64,000 nucleotides of DNA from Acanthopleura granulata (Eukaryota; Mollusca; Polyplacophora; Chitonida; Chitonidae). Positions within the stretch are counted from its first letter, which is position 1; each line of letters starts with the position of its first letter. The notes under the pieces were generated by a model that worked only from the letters and a program-made list of their open reading frames with translations, had not been told where the DNA came from and did not search any database. The stretch covers positions 14,967,357 through 15,031,356 of the forward strand of contig JABBOT010000010.1 of assembly GCA_016165875.1 (NCBI GenBank), given 5' to 3'. Below are positions 11,339 through 24,400 of this stretch, piece after piece. The position numbers and the translations under genes are program-made.

Positions 11339-13596
11339 TCTTTGACCAAGCCTGATTATCCTCATATAAAGGGCCTTTTATGTTTAACAGCATGCAGTGT
11401 CCATCTGGAACATGGTCAGACAGTAAAACTGTAAAATATTCATGCAAGGTAGCTAATATGTATATATTTGAATAGACTTGTTGTCATCTTCCTGGATTTT
11501 ATATGGTCCACATGGATAAAAACTCATAGCACATAATATTCATTTCAGCTCAAGAAGTGCAAAAGTTTTGTTAGATTTGTTATTGAAATTTAACTGGGTA
11601 AACACTTCTTATTTGCATGAGATTTTTTCTGTTATTCTGTATTCATTCTGTTAAATTCATAAATTATGTGTTGCCAGGAAACTGCATAAAGCTGTACAGT
11701 CTGAAATTTGCTTCAGAATGCCAGGGCTTGTGTTCCATTGATCATGTGCTGTTGGGAAGTTTCAGTGGTCCCTGCTCACTCATTCGACAGTCTGTGACCT
11801 CATTGAAACAGTTTCATTTTCTGAGATCTGACTGCAGGAAACCATTACAATGTCATCACTGTCTGGAAAGAGATATCAGAAATGTGCGTTTGATGTATAA
11901 TTTTACATTTATGCATGACTTTTTATGGCACTACTGCACCACTGATATAAAAGAAAAATTAGTGAGTCATTTTCAGATTGAAACCTTGCCAAAGCCGAGT
12001 CATAACTTGGTGAGGCCTATACACAACAGTTTGTGATCCATAGATGCCTGCTTCAGGAAGGTCACAACATATTATCACACGCTGTTACAACTTGTGGTAA
12101 ATTTGTTTCTGATGTCATATGCTGGATGTAAATCATTTGGGATTCATATTAGATGCTGCCTTTTGATTTTCTTATTAATTTTAAGTCAAAATTTATCGAT
12201 GACACAAACAACAATCTTTTTGAAATGTGCGTTACCAAATCTGTTGAGTGAGAAATCAATTTTGACATCAAACCATACATCATGCAAAGTATTTATATTT
12301 CAATGTGTTTTTAGTGCTTCATTGTCAAATTTTTATATCTAATATTTCTTGGTGCTAAAGTCTTACTTTCAGAACTCTGTTAAGCGTATTAGTTGGATTA
12401 ATCTTTAAAGATGCAGAAGTAGAGCACAGATCAGATTGTTTTCTGATTTGTTAAAGAAATTGTACGCAAAACAATGTGGAGAGTCCCACATCTTACCTTC
12501 TGCACAGAAAATTCATTACTGCCATTGTTGTTGTTTTCTTCCTGCGATTTTTTTCACGGATTCCTGTGATATATACTTGCATACCTGGCTTTTGTTATTT
12601 GTGAGAGTTTCGCTGGCATAATTAGTGAAAATGTAACTTGGGGTAGAAAACGTCTAGTCTTGCTCAAACCATAAAGCCCATGAATATGTTGAACATTGAT
12701 ACAAGCTTAATTGAGACTTGGTCTCCAGTACAACTTGTTTGTACACTCTGTATTTTGTCAGGGCAGAGAACTTTAATGAAGACAATTCAGTGGAGAGCTT
12801 ATAGACAGGTACATGCTATTACAAAGAGAGGGTGGCATTATTTGTCACAGTGGATAAAATTTCTTGCCCGCCAGGATTTTTTTTGTTTCTGTTTTTGCTT
12901 TTTTACGTCAAAATACCCATATCACATGCAATATGAGTGCTAAATGTGCAGTCTTTGCTGAGTTTTCAGTTCATTTATTAAAGTAAGACCAGTTTAGTGG
13001 GTGGAGATTTTGAACAATTATGAGAGACAAGCTTTAAACAATGAAGAACAAAGTATTGCTGCACAGTATGCAGTTTTATGAAACTTTGTTTCAGTAAACG
13101 TGAATTGTCATTTCATGTGTTTGGTTATCGATCACAAGAAAAAACACGCTGCTCAAAGTGTGTGTGTGTGTAAAAGTGTAAAGTGTGAGACATGGGTGTA
13201 GTACTGCCAACCCAACTGGTCGTCGTAAATTCTTACAAATGACCATGTAGCTTTGTCATCTCTCTGCTCAGTAGGCTCAAAATATCTGGTATTTATGTCA
13301 GAATTTGTCAAGTGTATTATGTCATAAATATTTATAAAGCTGTACTCAGGGTATGAACAAAGTAAATAATGACACCGTTCACTTAGCACAAATGACTACA
13401 GTGTAACACCTTTAGGCAGTATTTGATCTAAGAAAATTGTGGCAAGAACATTGTTTATGTCCTTCCGGATATATTTGCATTGTAAACAGCTGTATTACAA
13501 GACAATACGATACAGGGCTAAACTGGTTTACCCTTTAGATGTCAGGTGGTGCCAATCCTCAAATGACATTCTTCTTGTCCCCTTTTAATATTCAGT

Positions 13597-13602
13597 AATA
13601 AA
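13597..13602 (+). terminator. candidate poly(A) signal AATAAA (+ strand)
   Basis: AATAAA in GTAATAAATAC, downstream of the RPS6KC1 stop and upstream of the convergent gene. Hexamer match only. Confidence 0.35.
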
Positions 13603-13855
13603 TACAACTTGAATTGTTGACAGTTTTACATCAGCATGGTGTATTTGTGTGTACTGGTGCCTGTACAGCTGATAATGATAAAAATGTCTGCTTGGTGTAT
13701 ATATGTGTACTTTGGTATGTTTGAGTTATGTTTTTGTGAATGTGATTTGAAAGAATTTTTCCATGTCTTTACATTTTGATCTCTCCACTCAGTTATGGAA
13801 AGGCGCATTCCTCTATATTCTTAAAGTATAATCAGAACTGTGTTCTTTCACTTCG

Positions 13856-13861
13856 AATAAA
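13856..13861 (+). terminator. candidate poly(A) signal AATAAA (+ strand)
   Basis: AATAAA in TTCGAATAAATATT, followed within ~35 bp by a T/G-rich stretch. It lies 2 bp from a minus-strand AATAAA, so this is a plausible shared end of the two convergent genes. Confidence 0.4.
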
Positions 13862-13863
13862 TA

Positions 13864-13869
13864 TTTATT
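13864..13869 (-). terminator. candidate poly(A) signal AATAAA (- strand)
   Basis: TTTATT on the plus strand is AATAAA on the minus strand, 1.4 kb beyond the stop of the minus-strand gene. Its use is inferred from position only. Confidence 0.35.
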
Positions 13870-14034
13870 GTTTCAATCTTGATATTTGTTATCAGTATAT
13901 CATTTCAGTCTACTTACAGCCATTACTGCCAGTGATAGCCCAAGTCGTGGGTCTAATTGTCCCCATTACAAACTGGGCCAGGCAGTCCCAATTATACACT
14001 GGGTCAGACCTAGAAACACCACTATGTTATACTT

Positions 14035-14440
14035 ATTTGATTTTTGCTTAACGCCATACACAAGAATTTTTCATCTTTACGTTGGCAGTCAGTATTATGC
14101 TCGGAAGTAATGAGAGTGCCTGACATAAACCACCACCCTTTGGCAAGTTGCTGACAAACTTCCCACCTATGATGAACAAGTACAAATACGCACACCATAT
14201 CGCTGGAAGGCAAGTGGTCTTCATTTAATGTTGGCCTGTGCAAATGGCCACATGAGTGTCGTAAGCCGTTCACTGTGACCAAGGCCGCTACCTGGAGTGA
14301 GAGCGGAGAAATATAAAAATTCCCTCTCTGAGGACATGTTTTAACCAACATTTTGTGTGCCCTAGCCACTGAATGACAAACACCTGTAACCACTAGACTA
14401 TGGCCTCTCCCAGACCACTTAGTATGACAGCAGTGAGGGG
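14035..14440 (-). mobile_element. SINE-related repeat, family with GGCAAGTTGCTGACAAACTT body
   Basis: Begins with the shared module GCTTAACGCCATACACAAGAAT, then runs into AAACCACCACCCTTTGGCAA, GTTGCTGACAAACTTCCCAC and a GGAAGGCAAGTGGTCTTC block. The same order is found at 30236-30480, 34621-34960 and 49562-49740. Its body differs from the main SINE family although the (TTTA)n-side module is shared. A 210-codon minus-strand open frame over it is not a gene. Confidence 0.7.
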
Positions 14441-14892
14441 TTCGGGGTTGACTGGGGTGAGGTAGCATGACGAGAGATTTGAGGAAGCAGCCATACCATA
14501 CTAAGTTCCAGAAGCACATGTACTGGGAGCTGGATTTGAGTGAATGATTTGGTGTTTGTTTCACCAGGAATACTGTGATGAACTCACCAGCAGCAGAGTT
14601 CTGCATGTCAACAATTCCAAGGCAACATACCATAGTTTGTGTTCCAACACACAAAACAGCTTATCATTACCAGCAGCTCTTGGAGACAGCAGGATTCTTA
14701 CTAACTCCAGGGGTGACCTAGAACATTTTCAACATAATCCGGAACCAAGAATTCCCCTACACATGTACAGATCATGGACAAGACACACCTTGTTAGTCTC
14801 GGTATGAAATGTCCTGGCAATTTTCAGCTGTAAATTTGTTTTTGCCTTATTGGGTTCAGTCCTCAATTTGGAATGCCATGACAGCTTTCATT

Positions 14893-15240
14893 TCACATTC
14901 AATTCTGATTCACTCTGAAATGTCCTGGCAACTTCCAGCTGATGAAATCTTGTCTCTGTGTGAAACATTCACGCAACTTGCAGTTGGTGAAATCTTGTCT
15001 CTGTGCGAAATGTCTCAGCAACTTGCAGCTGTTGGAATCTTGCCTCAGTGTGAAATGCCCCGGCAGCTTGCAGTTGGTGAAATCTTGTCTCTGTGTGAAA
15101 TATTCCCGCAACTTGCAGTTGGTGAAATCTTGCCTCAGTGTGAAATGCCCTGGCAGCTTGCAGCTGGTGAAATCTTGTCTCTGTGTGAAACATTCTGTAA
15201 ATTGCAGCTGGTGAAATCTTGCCTCAGCATGGAGTGTCTC
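14893..15240 (-). repeat. 45-bp minisatellite just past the stop of the minus-strand gene
   Basis: Seven copies of a 45-bp unit containing CAACTTGCAGTTGGTGAAAT then CTTGTCTCTGTGTGAAA. 45 is a multiple of three, so both strands show open frames of repeating 15-residue blocks. It lies 37-384 bp beyond the TGA of the FG-GAP gene, probably in its 3' UTR. Confidence 0.9.
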
Positions 15241-15276
15241 TTTGTAAGTCTGAGACCTTCACAAACTTCTTGTGGA

Positions 15277-15411
15277 TCATGTTGCTGAGATCTTGAGGGC
15301 AGAGACTGAGTTATCCAGGCAGCCTAACACCACCTCCTGAGTACCATCACCATCCAGGTCTACCAGGTGTACAGAGTTCACCCAATCCAACGTCTGGTAC
15401 TGGGCAGACTT
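15277..15411 (-). CDS. FG-GAP gene exon 8 (last), with stop
   Basis: 44 codons plus TGA. The acceptor is CTGTTTCAG next to AAGTCTGCCCAGTACCAGAC. It encodes LDWVNSVHLVDLDGDGTQEV then VLGCLDNSVSAL, a classical FG-GAP/VCBS blade. Its acceptor side is amplified upstream, so the frame stays open far into the intron. Confidence 0.87.
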   Translation of the reverse strand, partial: KSAQYQTLDWVNSVHLVDLDGDGTQEVVLGCLDNSVSALKISAT

Positions 15412-18400
15412 CTGAAACAGGCAAGAAAATGTGTAATACCAGACAGACTTCTGCAACAAGCAAGAAAACATGCAGAGGGAACGTAACCTGATACTGGGCA
15501 GACTTCTGAAATGGGCCAAGGAAATGTCTGATACTGGGCAGACTTCTGAAATGGGCCAAGGAAATGTCTGATACTGGACAGACTTCTGAAATGGGCCCAG
15601 GGAATGTGTGATACTGAGCAGACTTCTGAAATGGGCCCAGGGAATGTCTGATACTGGGCAGACTTCTAAAATGGGCCAAGGAAATGTCTGATACTGGGCA
15701 GACTTCTGAAATGGGCCAAGGAAATGTCTGATACTGGGCAGACTTCTGAAATGGGCCCAGGGAATGTCTGATACTAGGAAGACTTCTAAAATGGGCCAAG
15801 GAAATGTCTGATACTGGGCAGACTTCTGAAATGGGCCCAGGGAATGTCTGATACTGGGCAGACTTCTGAAATGGGCCCAGGGAATGTCTGGTACTGGGCA
15901 GACTTCTAAAATGGGCCAAGGAAATGTCTGATACTGGGCAGACTTCTGAAATGGGCCCAGGGAATGTGTGATACTAGGAAGACTTCTAAAATGGGCCAAG
16001 GAAATGTCTGATACTGGGCAGACTTCTGAAATGGGCCAAGGAAATATCTGATACTGGGCAGACTTCTGAAATGGGCCCAGGGAATGTGTGATACTGGGCA
16101 GACTTCTGAAATGGGCCAAGGAAACGTCTGATACTGAGCAGACTTATGAAATGGGCCAAAGAAATGTCTGATACTGGGCAGACTTCTGATGCAAGACAAG
16201 GAAAACGTCTAATACCGGGCAGACTTCTGAAAGAGGCAAGAAAATATACAGAGTGAATATAACCTGATACTGTGCAGATTTCTGAAACAGGGCCAAAAAA
16301 AAACAGACAGAGTGAATATAACCTGATACTGTGCAGATATCTGAAACAGGACAAAAAAACATACAGCGTGAATATAACCTGATACTGTGCAGATTTCTGA
16401 AACAGGGCCAAAAAAACATACAGAGTAAATATAACCTGATACTGTGCAGATTTCTGAAACCGGACCAAAAAAAACATACAGAGTGAATATAACCTGATAC
16501 TGTGCAGACTTCTGAAATCGGCCCCCAAAACAGGTAGTCTGAATATAATCTGACATTAAGCAGGCTTCCACTACAGTATAAGAAAACATTCAGGCTGAAT
16601 GTAACCTTTCACTGTGGGAATGGTGCAATCCTAGAAACAGCCTTTAGAGTTCTCTGTTAGGGCCTGTGGTAAACATGTGGTGTACAGCCCAATCTCAGCT
16701 GAATGTCCAACAGCAATGATGGCAGGGCAATACCGAGGACCCTGATCCACTCCCTCCAGGGCTATGGCCGTACAATCCTGCCATCCTGACCAGAATTTGC
16801 CAGCTTTTGGGTTTGGTTTACCTTGGAGAAGTTTTTCCTGCTGGACAATTTCTCACAGAATTCTAACCTATTAAAGCATAGGTGTTAACAGCCTACTGCT
16901 TGGCATTTTTATGAATGAATGAATGCTTATTGTTTAACGCCCTACACAAGAATATTTCACTTATACGAAGGCGGTGTCTCCTTGGTGCAGGACGGATTTA
17001 GACTGTATCTTTTATCTGGTGCTGCGTCACCGAAATGACTTGCCAAAGATACCCAACAAGCCCCCCTCACCCAGTCACATTATACTGACACCATGCCGAC
17101 CAGTCCACCCTCTATCCTCTTATTGCTGAGCACCTAGCGAGGAGGCAGGATGTACCATTTTGGTAAAAGCATGTATACACTGAGCATATATAATACAGTG
17201 CAATGGGAACATATAGGCAAATGAAGCTGTAACGTCAGCAATCTGCAGACATCTCAATATGCTTCTCATGCTAACTTTGTACAGGTGTACAGGTACGGGT
17301 TGAAACTGAACGTGTTTTCAGTGCAAAATTCTTCTGGCATATTGTCATGGATTTTAATATTGCTTCACATTTCATAAGAACTGCACAGGATATGTGCTGC
17401 CAACACAATTCACAGAAATATATATATACGTACTTGCTCTTTATGTCATTAGAAATGATATGTACAATCATTCGGCCCTCATTCGATCATGAATGTGCCA
17501 CAATATGCACATCCTGATCAGATCACAGGGCAAAGAATCGATCATGTGGCACAATATGCACATCCTGATCAGATCATAGGGCGAAGAATCGATCATGTGG
17601 CACAATATGCACATCCTGATCAGATCATAGGGCGAAGAGTCGATCATGTGGCACAATATGCACATCCTGATCAGATCATAGGGCGAAGAGTCGATCATGT
17701 GGCACAATATGCACATCCTGATCAGATCATAGGGCGAAGAATCGATCATGTGGCACAATATGCACATCCTGATCAGATCATAGGGCGAAGAATCGATCAC
17801 CATCATGTGGCCAAGATGGCAGCAGTGTATTGCGCTAGGATACGGCATACTGCATCTTGTGAATTAAGAAAATTTTTCTGAAACAATGTTTCTTGTCTTC
17901 TTTTTTTTTCTGTTAATCCTACCATGTTAATTCTTCTGTTAATCCTACCATGCTTGAGTACAAATACGAGTTTCTCATCCTTCTTTTCATGTCGCAGAAA
18001 TGGATTTTAAGATGACTATTTGTCAGCTCGCAGCAGTCAGCCAATCACTAAAGGGTATCTATTACAAAGACTGTACTTCTGCACTGGAAAACAATTTGCA
18101 CTATCACTTTTGGAACTTCCCTAAAACTTACAGAGAATAAGCACGAATCTGGGTTATCTAATGACAAGGAAGCAAATATTCATCAAAAATAAAAATAATT
18201 CCAGTGTTGCAGAGATCTGCTTCAATGCCGATCCCTAGACATGTAAGACTTATGATCCTACCTTTCCTTCATAGAACACCTGCAAGGCATTGAAGTGACC
18301 AGCACATAACAACAAATCTGATTGGATATCTGGAATGCTGAGGCCGGAAAGGTGCATGATGGGTAATCCAGTGTTGGCATATTCATCTTGAGACAGCTGT

Positions 18401-21400
18401 AAAACAAACAATATTTCTACATGTATTTATGACAATTTCCAACATATGGGCTAATGTAAAAGGTAATGAGTTACCAGGGCCGTACATCAAATCAAAGTCT
18501 GACATGCTGTTCAGATAGAAGAAAGATTATGGAACCGTTAGAAGAAAGATTAACAGGAATCTTTTAATCACCTCGCTAAGGGTTTTGTTTGTTGGTTTAT
18601 GGGTTCATCGGCCCATAGGACACATGTTTTAATCTTCAGGCATGTGTGTTAGAGTACTTCTCACATTCTGACACACATCACCTTCACTAACAGGCCATCT
18701 TGACTGAGAGAGCAATACAATCCTGCTCTGCCTGGTGTCATAGCCTTCTGAATCTCATAAGAGTTTTGACAGTAAATGTCCTGTCAACTTCCCTGTTAAC
18801 CATGCCTATAAACACTTCTCGCTATTAACATGTCAGCCATGTCCGCTGTTGAAGATTTTGTATTTTTGCTTACCTAAATGTTTGATGTGACTGACTGATT
18901 AGGGTTAACAACATGCCCCAAAATATTTCGGCTATACAATGAAAACGGGTTAGATTTATGAGTAGGGGGCACTGTAAAGCTGACCCTGTCCAGTGGACAC
19001 TACCACACTTAGCCCTCATGCCGACACGCCCTCACTGGGCGTGCAAATGAAGCAAGGTATATAGGTGAATGGTTCTGGCTTGAGAAACTGAAACCGTCTC
19101 ACGTAACAACCACTGCTCAGTTTGGACTGGAATGTCTTCTACACACAAGAACATACCTACACGAATACCCAGTATGTATTTACTTATTTAGTTTATTGTT
19201 GCTTAATGCCTTACTCGAGAATTCAAATAACCAACGTCCAGATGCTTACTGTGAAATCGTGCACGATATAGATGGATCCGTTGGATGCCCCCAGGGCTAT
19301 CTGTGTGACAGGCTTGTCAGCAGGGTAGTCCCCCTGGTCTGGGGGCAGGCTGAGCTTGGCCCGGGGAAGGAAGGTGCCACTACACATCTGCAATACACAG
19401 ACATCTCCACCACTCAGCTCAAGTTACTACTTCACGATGTATGAGCATGATTCCTGACACTAACATCAGGTCTACATCCCACAATGGCATGTTCCATGAC
19501 AAAGGCATTTAAAATTTAAAATAAACACAAAAAGAAATAAGCACAATGTTCAAAATGACATCAATTTTTGTATTAAGAACCAAAATTTTCTCCTAACAAA
19601 TGTTTATTTGAAGTTTATCCGAGAGTTTGTACAGAGAATTCATCACTTGATTCCTTAAATTTACTGATAAAAATTTCACATAATGCAGCACCTGTCAGGT
19701 GGCGTAACTCCGAAAAACCACAGCTTCATTCTGGCTCATTATTTCAGAACTTCTATCATGAAAGCAAAATAAGATTCTGAAATAAAATGCTGAGAAGTGT
19801 TTTCTGTTTTTGTTTTTTGACTGAGTTACACAGTTTGTGTACTACATCAACAGTAGAGCAGAGCCGGTAATCCACCTAAACTGTGTCCTTACGGCAGTGA
19901 TGGTTTCTGGCGTCTTGAGGGTGAGCACGACCTCTCCCTGGTTGATGACATGGACTTGACGAGCGTTGTCACTGGCCAGGATGTAACTCGACCTCTGACC
20001 CTGGTGACTTGTGACCTCTGCTGCCAGTAGACATTTCACACTCAGTGATAAGCCTGGGTCCTGAGAAAAAGACAGAAAACAAGGACCTGCACAAATTTTT
20101 GTCAAAAACAGTGTAAGATTCTGCCTGATGTTAGTGTTATAGGACAAAAAGATCACATCTTACCCTTGATGATCTCTCTTATTTATTTATTTACTTACTT
20201 GATTGTGACTTTATGCTTTACTCGTGAATGTATCACATATAAGCTGGCGACCAGCATTATTGCAGGAGGAGACTGCGGGCAGAGCCCAGAGGAAACTCAC
20301 AACCATCATGATCTGTTTTCGGTGTGTGCTTGGCCAAAACTGACGACTTGGGTGTGACGGTTCTAAGAGTTGTAAAAGTCAATTTAACAACCTTGCATGC
20401 AGTGCATTCTCTCTCTTTAGTCTTTGTATCTGCTTGAAGTCGGCTTTCTGCATACCTGATCAGCACTACAACGGCTACTGGTACCAAATATTTGTTCAGA
20501 AACCAAAAACATAATAATGTACTAAATTTAACAAACAGAACACATTTGTCTGGAATATTGCACAACTGAAAAATCCAAAAATCCAACCATCATATTGCTG
20601 AGTTCAGAATGACTTAATATTTAAATACCACATCAACAAAACTTAAGAGAGCCCAATGCAAGAGAAGATAACCCTGTATGTTACAGGGGAGGTAACTCAC
20701 CCTGGCTATGTGTTGATCATTGAGGTTGATTCTCCAGAGCTCAGCTGATGGTAGATGACCTGCTATCACACCACTGCTGTCACTACTCACTATGGATACA
20801 TTTCCAGCTACAACAAAGATAATGTATGATGGCACTTACAACATTCTAAGAATGAAACAGACTTCACAACTTCCTAAGTTCACAAGACACTATTTTTATT
20901 ATTAACTTAATTGTCACACAGGACTAGTGAGTCATCAAACGTAGTCACTTCCTAAGTTCACAAGACACTATTTTTATTATTAACTTAATTGTCACATAGG
21001 ACTAGTGAGTCATCAAACGTAGTCACTTCCTAAGTTCACAAGACACTATTTTTATTATTAACTTAATTGTCACATAGGACTAGTGAGTCATCAAACGTAG
21101 TCACTTCCTAAGTTCACAAGACACTATTTTTATTATTAACTTAGTTGTCACATAGGACTAGTGAGTCATCAAACGCAGTCATTCTCCATTTTCAAAGATT
21201 TGTAAATTATACAGCCTTTACCAAACATGATACCTGATGATATGGTTGTTTACTCACACAGTGCATACTACAAATACCTGCAGCTTCCTGTGAATGGTAT
21301 TTCTAGTCCACAAATATGTTTTAAAGGAAAAACAGAACATAACAAAATTTTGACATTTTACTCTGCCATAACTTATCCAGCAGTTCATGAATGTCAACAG

Positions 21401-24400
21401 ACTGAAAGTTTGGTACCACATGTAGACAGCAGAATGGTTTAAATCACTTCATTTATACAGATTCTTGTCTTACACAAAACATTTACAAACAATAACCAAG
21501 CAGGTCTGTGCATAAAATTTGGAAAAAAGCCAACAAAAACTTTGCCCACTGATCATAGATTTAGCCAGAATCTGAAATCAAGATGTCTCACTGAAACACT
21601 ACCCTCTATTTGCCCTAACTCTCCGGCGTTAATTTTATCAGAATAGAGTGTCTCAAAGACACTGAGACACCCTCCTGGCTAAACCTATTGCAGGGACTGA
21701 ATGATCGTTACATTTTAATGCCATCATGACACATAGCTTTTTTCATAAACATTGCAGGAGTAACAGTTCAGCGACAGATCAAAGGTTGCTAAGGAAACTT
21801 ACTAGCATCTTGTAAGACCTGCACACAGTTGATGCTGTGACTGGAGATGGATTGACGGGACAAGATCTGACCGTCACAGAACACGGTCAGCCGGCCTGTG
21901 GCGTCTCCCACAATCAAGTCCTTGTGGTAAAACCGGGTCACATCATGAACAACCAAATCTTGCACAGGGCCACTTTTTGTCTCTAAGGTACCCTGTTTAA
22001 ACAAAACACAGTGTGTTATTTGATTGGGTGTGTGTACTGGGTTGATACCACAGGAAGACATAGATGTACGTTCCAAATTATTTGTTATATAAAATTTTAA
22101 AAAGTCTTCCACTGCCTCGAATGCAGAAAGATGTTTAGTAATGAAGCTAATTGAAAGTTCAAAGTTAAACAACACATTGGTGATGACATCAGAAATGTGT
22201 ACTCGAGAGCATTTCACATAAACTGAAAATCAGGTTTAAAATGTGAGTTAAAAACCAGGCGAATTACAAGTACCATCCCTCCTGGGCAGGTATAACTGTT
22301 GGGCCTGCAAATTTCAGATCGCAATCCCAACGTGATCTCAATGATCTTACACAAACTGGAATGCAACATTGCATATTCTGCAAAACGTCAACGTTGTTTT
22401 GTAATACAGATGGGATTTATGTTAAAAGTTGTCAACACTTTGACCATAACGATGATGAGTGGCTTACAGAACTGCATATCACTGCTGAAAACCCAAAGGA
22501 AATCAACTAACGTACCCTGGGCTTTTGTGGTTGTTTGTCATGGCTTCCTGTAGGAGGTTGTTCATGAATTCTGATGATGCCATCTTCACCACCGAGGATG
22601 ACACTGAGTCCTGGATACCTGTAACACATAAAACCATGACACAGTAAACAGACCAGGCCATGGACATGGGTTAGCTTCACCTAAAAGTGTAGAACAAAAT
22701 AATCCAGATCAAATACAGTTTTTTTAAATCGGGAGACCTATAGGGTCTCATTATTTTGAGAATAAAATGAACAAGAGTTCAGGTGAACACAATACATGCC
22801 TCCGTCTGAACAAATACATTCATTTGAAACACTCTCGCATAAATGAATACCGGCAGTATTGTGATGAGTATGAACTGTGAGGGAAAGTACTTCATGGGTT
22901 TTCATGATATGTTCTTGTATTAAATATTGAACTTAAAAGTAAACATAAAAGAATGAATTTGGAAAGAAATGTTCTGTGTATGTAAATCATAGTTTTCATC
23001 CTGTTATGAGGTTTTGGGGCGGAGGCACTAAATATCATGGCAGCCATGGTAGCATATGTACAAATGTCCATTGCCACCTCTCTTTTTCACCTCAAATCTA
23101 TTTCTCTGCCAAAAAATGGAAATGGACAAATGTGAGTCGTGCCACATCTTCCTCTGCCTTTTCTATGCATCAGTTGAAATTTAAAACTGTACATAAAAGG
23201 CAATGGGAGCTGTAGCCCTAACACAAGATCCTATCAATTTATAAAGTATATGTGGGGATAGGTGCAATCTGGTTACCATGGCATTCATGAAAATCGGCAA
23301 GGACAAGTCACAACAAATCGTCACCTCCGTATATCTAAGTATCCACCAAGAATTAAAACTGAATACTGGTATGGAAAACAGTCCAACTTGTAGCCTGAAC
23401 ACGAAGTTTATACATAACTATATTGTTCATATCAGGTAAATGGCACTGTGGTTAATATGGCAACCACGGAAATGCTAAGAATGCACACTGCTTATGGATA
23501 ACAAACTCCTTGACTTCATTTCTAGTGACATTTCCATACAGATATTAGCATCGTTTTCAAGCCAATACATTAAACAGATTTGGTAAGGCTTACATAGGTA
23601 GAATAAGTAGAATTAAAACAACACACCTTGACGAATGGATGGGTATCAGTAATTAAGTATCAATAAGGAGTGAATGTTGCCAAGAAAGTACACTGGGTAA
23701 ATGTAAAGAATACGTCTGAGCCAGGTGTGATAGGGTAAGCTGTTTGGGTGACATGAAACAAGAAGAAAATAAACAATACATGAGTAGGGGTGAAAAGCTT
23801 AAGTAGTATATGTAGTATTATGGTGGTCCGTCTCCAGGGTGACATATGTGCTTGGCAGGAAGTATCCTTCGTCTATGTTGAGTTCTGGTTCTTTTTTATT
23901 TAAATAGCTTTCCAACAGTCTCCTGTTCTTGAAGTCAGATTTATTGATTGCTAATGCTTTTGTGGAGTTTTGGTTAGCGTGCTAGCGCAGCGTAATGACC
24001 CTGAAGACTCCGACCAATGCAGACTTTCAGAGTTCAAGTTCAGCTCATGCTGGTTTCCTCTCCAGCCATACGTGAGAAGGTCTGCCAGCAACCTGTGTAT
24101 GGTCGTGGGTTTCCTCCGGGCTCTTCCTGGTTTCTTCCCACCATAATGCTGGCCGCCATCATGTAAGTGAAATATCCTTGAGTACGGCATAAAACACTAA
24201 TCAAATAAATAAATCAACTATGCAACATAAATTTGCTTCCAAAGAGCTGTTTTTACCAAAACTGCTGTATTAAAGCTGTAGCTGGTCACCTTTTGGTACT
24301 GCTGGTAACTTTCAACACTGTAAACAGCTGTGCAATACCATTCAAGGTTCATGGTCTTTAGTTTTTAATAACTTTGGAAAACATTTTCCACTGCAAAACA

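Larger units (their letters stand above)
8913..13870 (+). other. probable long 3' UTR / intergenic region after RPS6KC1
   Basis: About 5 kb of AT-rich DNA without a credible coding exon. It holds a ~24-bp short tandem repeat at 9431-9498 (CTTGACCTTCAGCA), a TA run at 10398-10428 and a SINE fragment at 11205-11338. Candidate poly(A) signals occur at 13597 and 13856. Whether the transcript runs this far is an inference. Confidence 0.5.

Noticed and set aside
14022..14654. 210-codon minus-strand frame
   Set aside because: It runs across a SINE-related repeat with relatives at 30236, 34621 and 49562 and has no recognisable domain.
15277..16528. Minus-strand open frames of 180-280 codons with repeating FQKSAQYQ blocks
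   Set aside because: They come from the 40-bp acceptor array, which lacks stops in all three minus frames. Only the last 135 nt (exon 8) is supported as coding.
17468..17881. Overlapping 126- and 130-codon frames on opposite strands
   Set aside because: Pure product of the 51-bp tandem repeat (17 codons), inside an intron.
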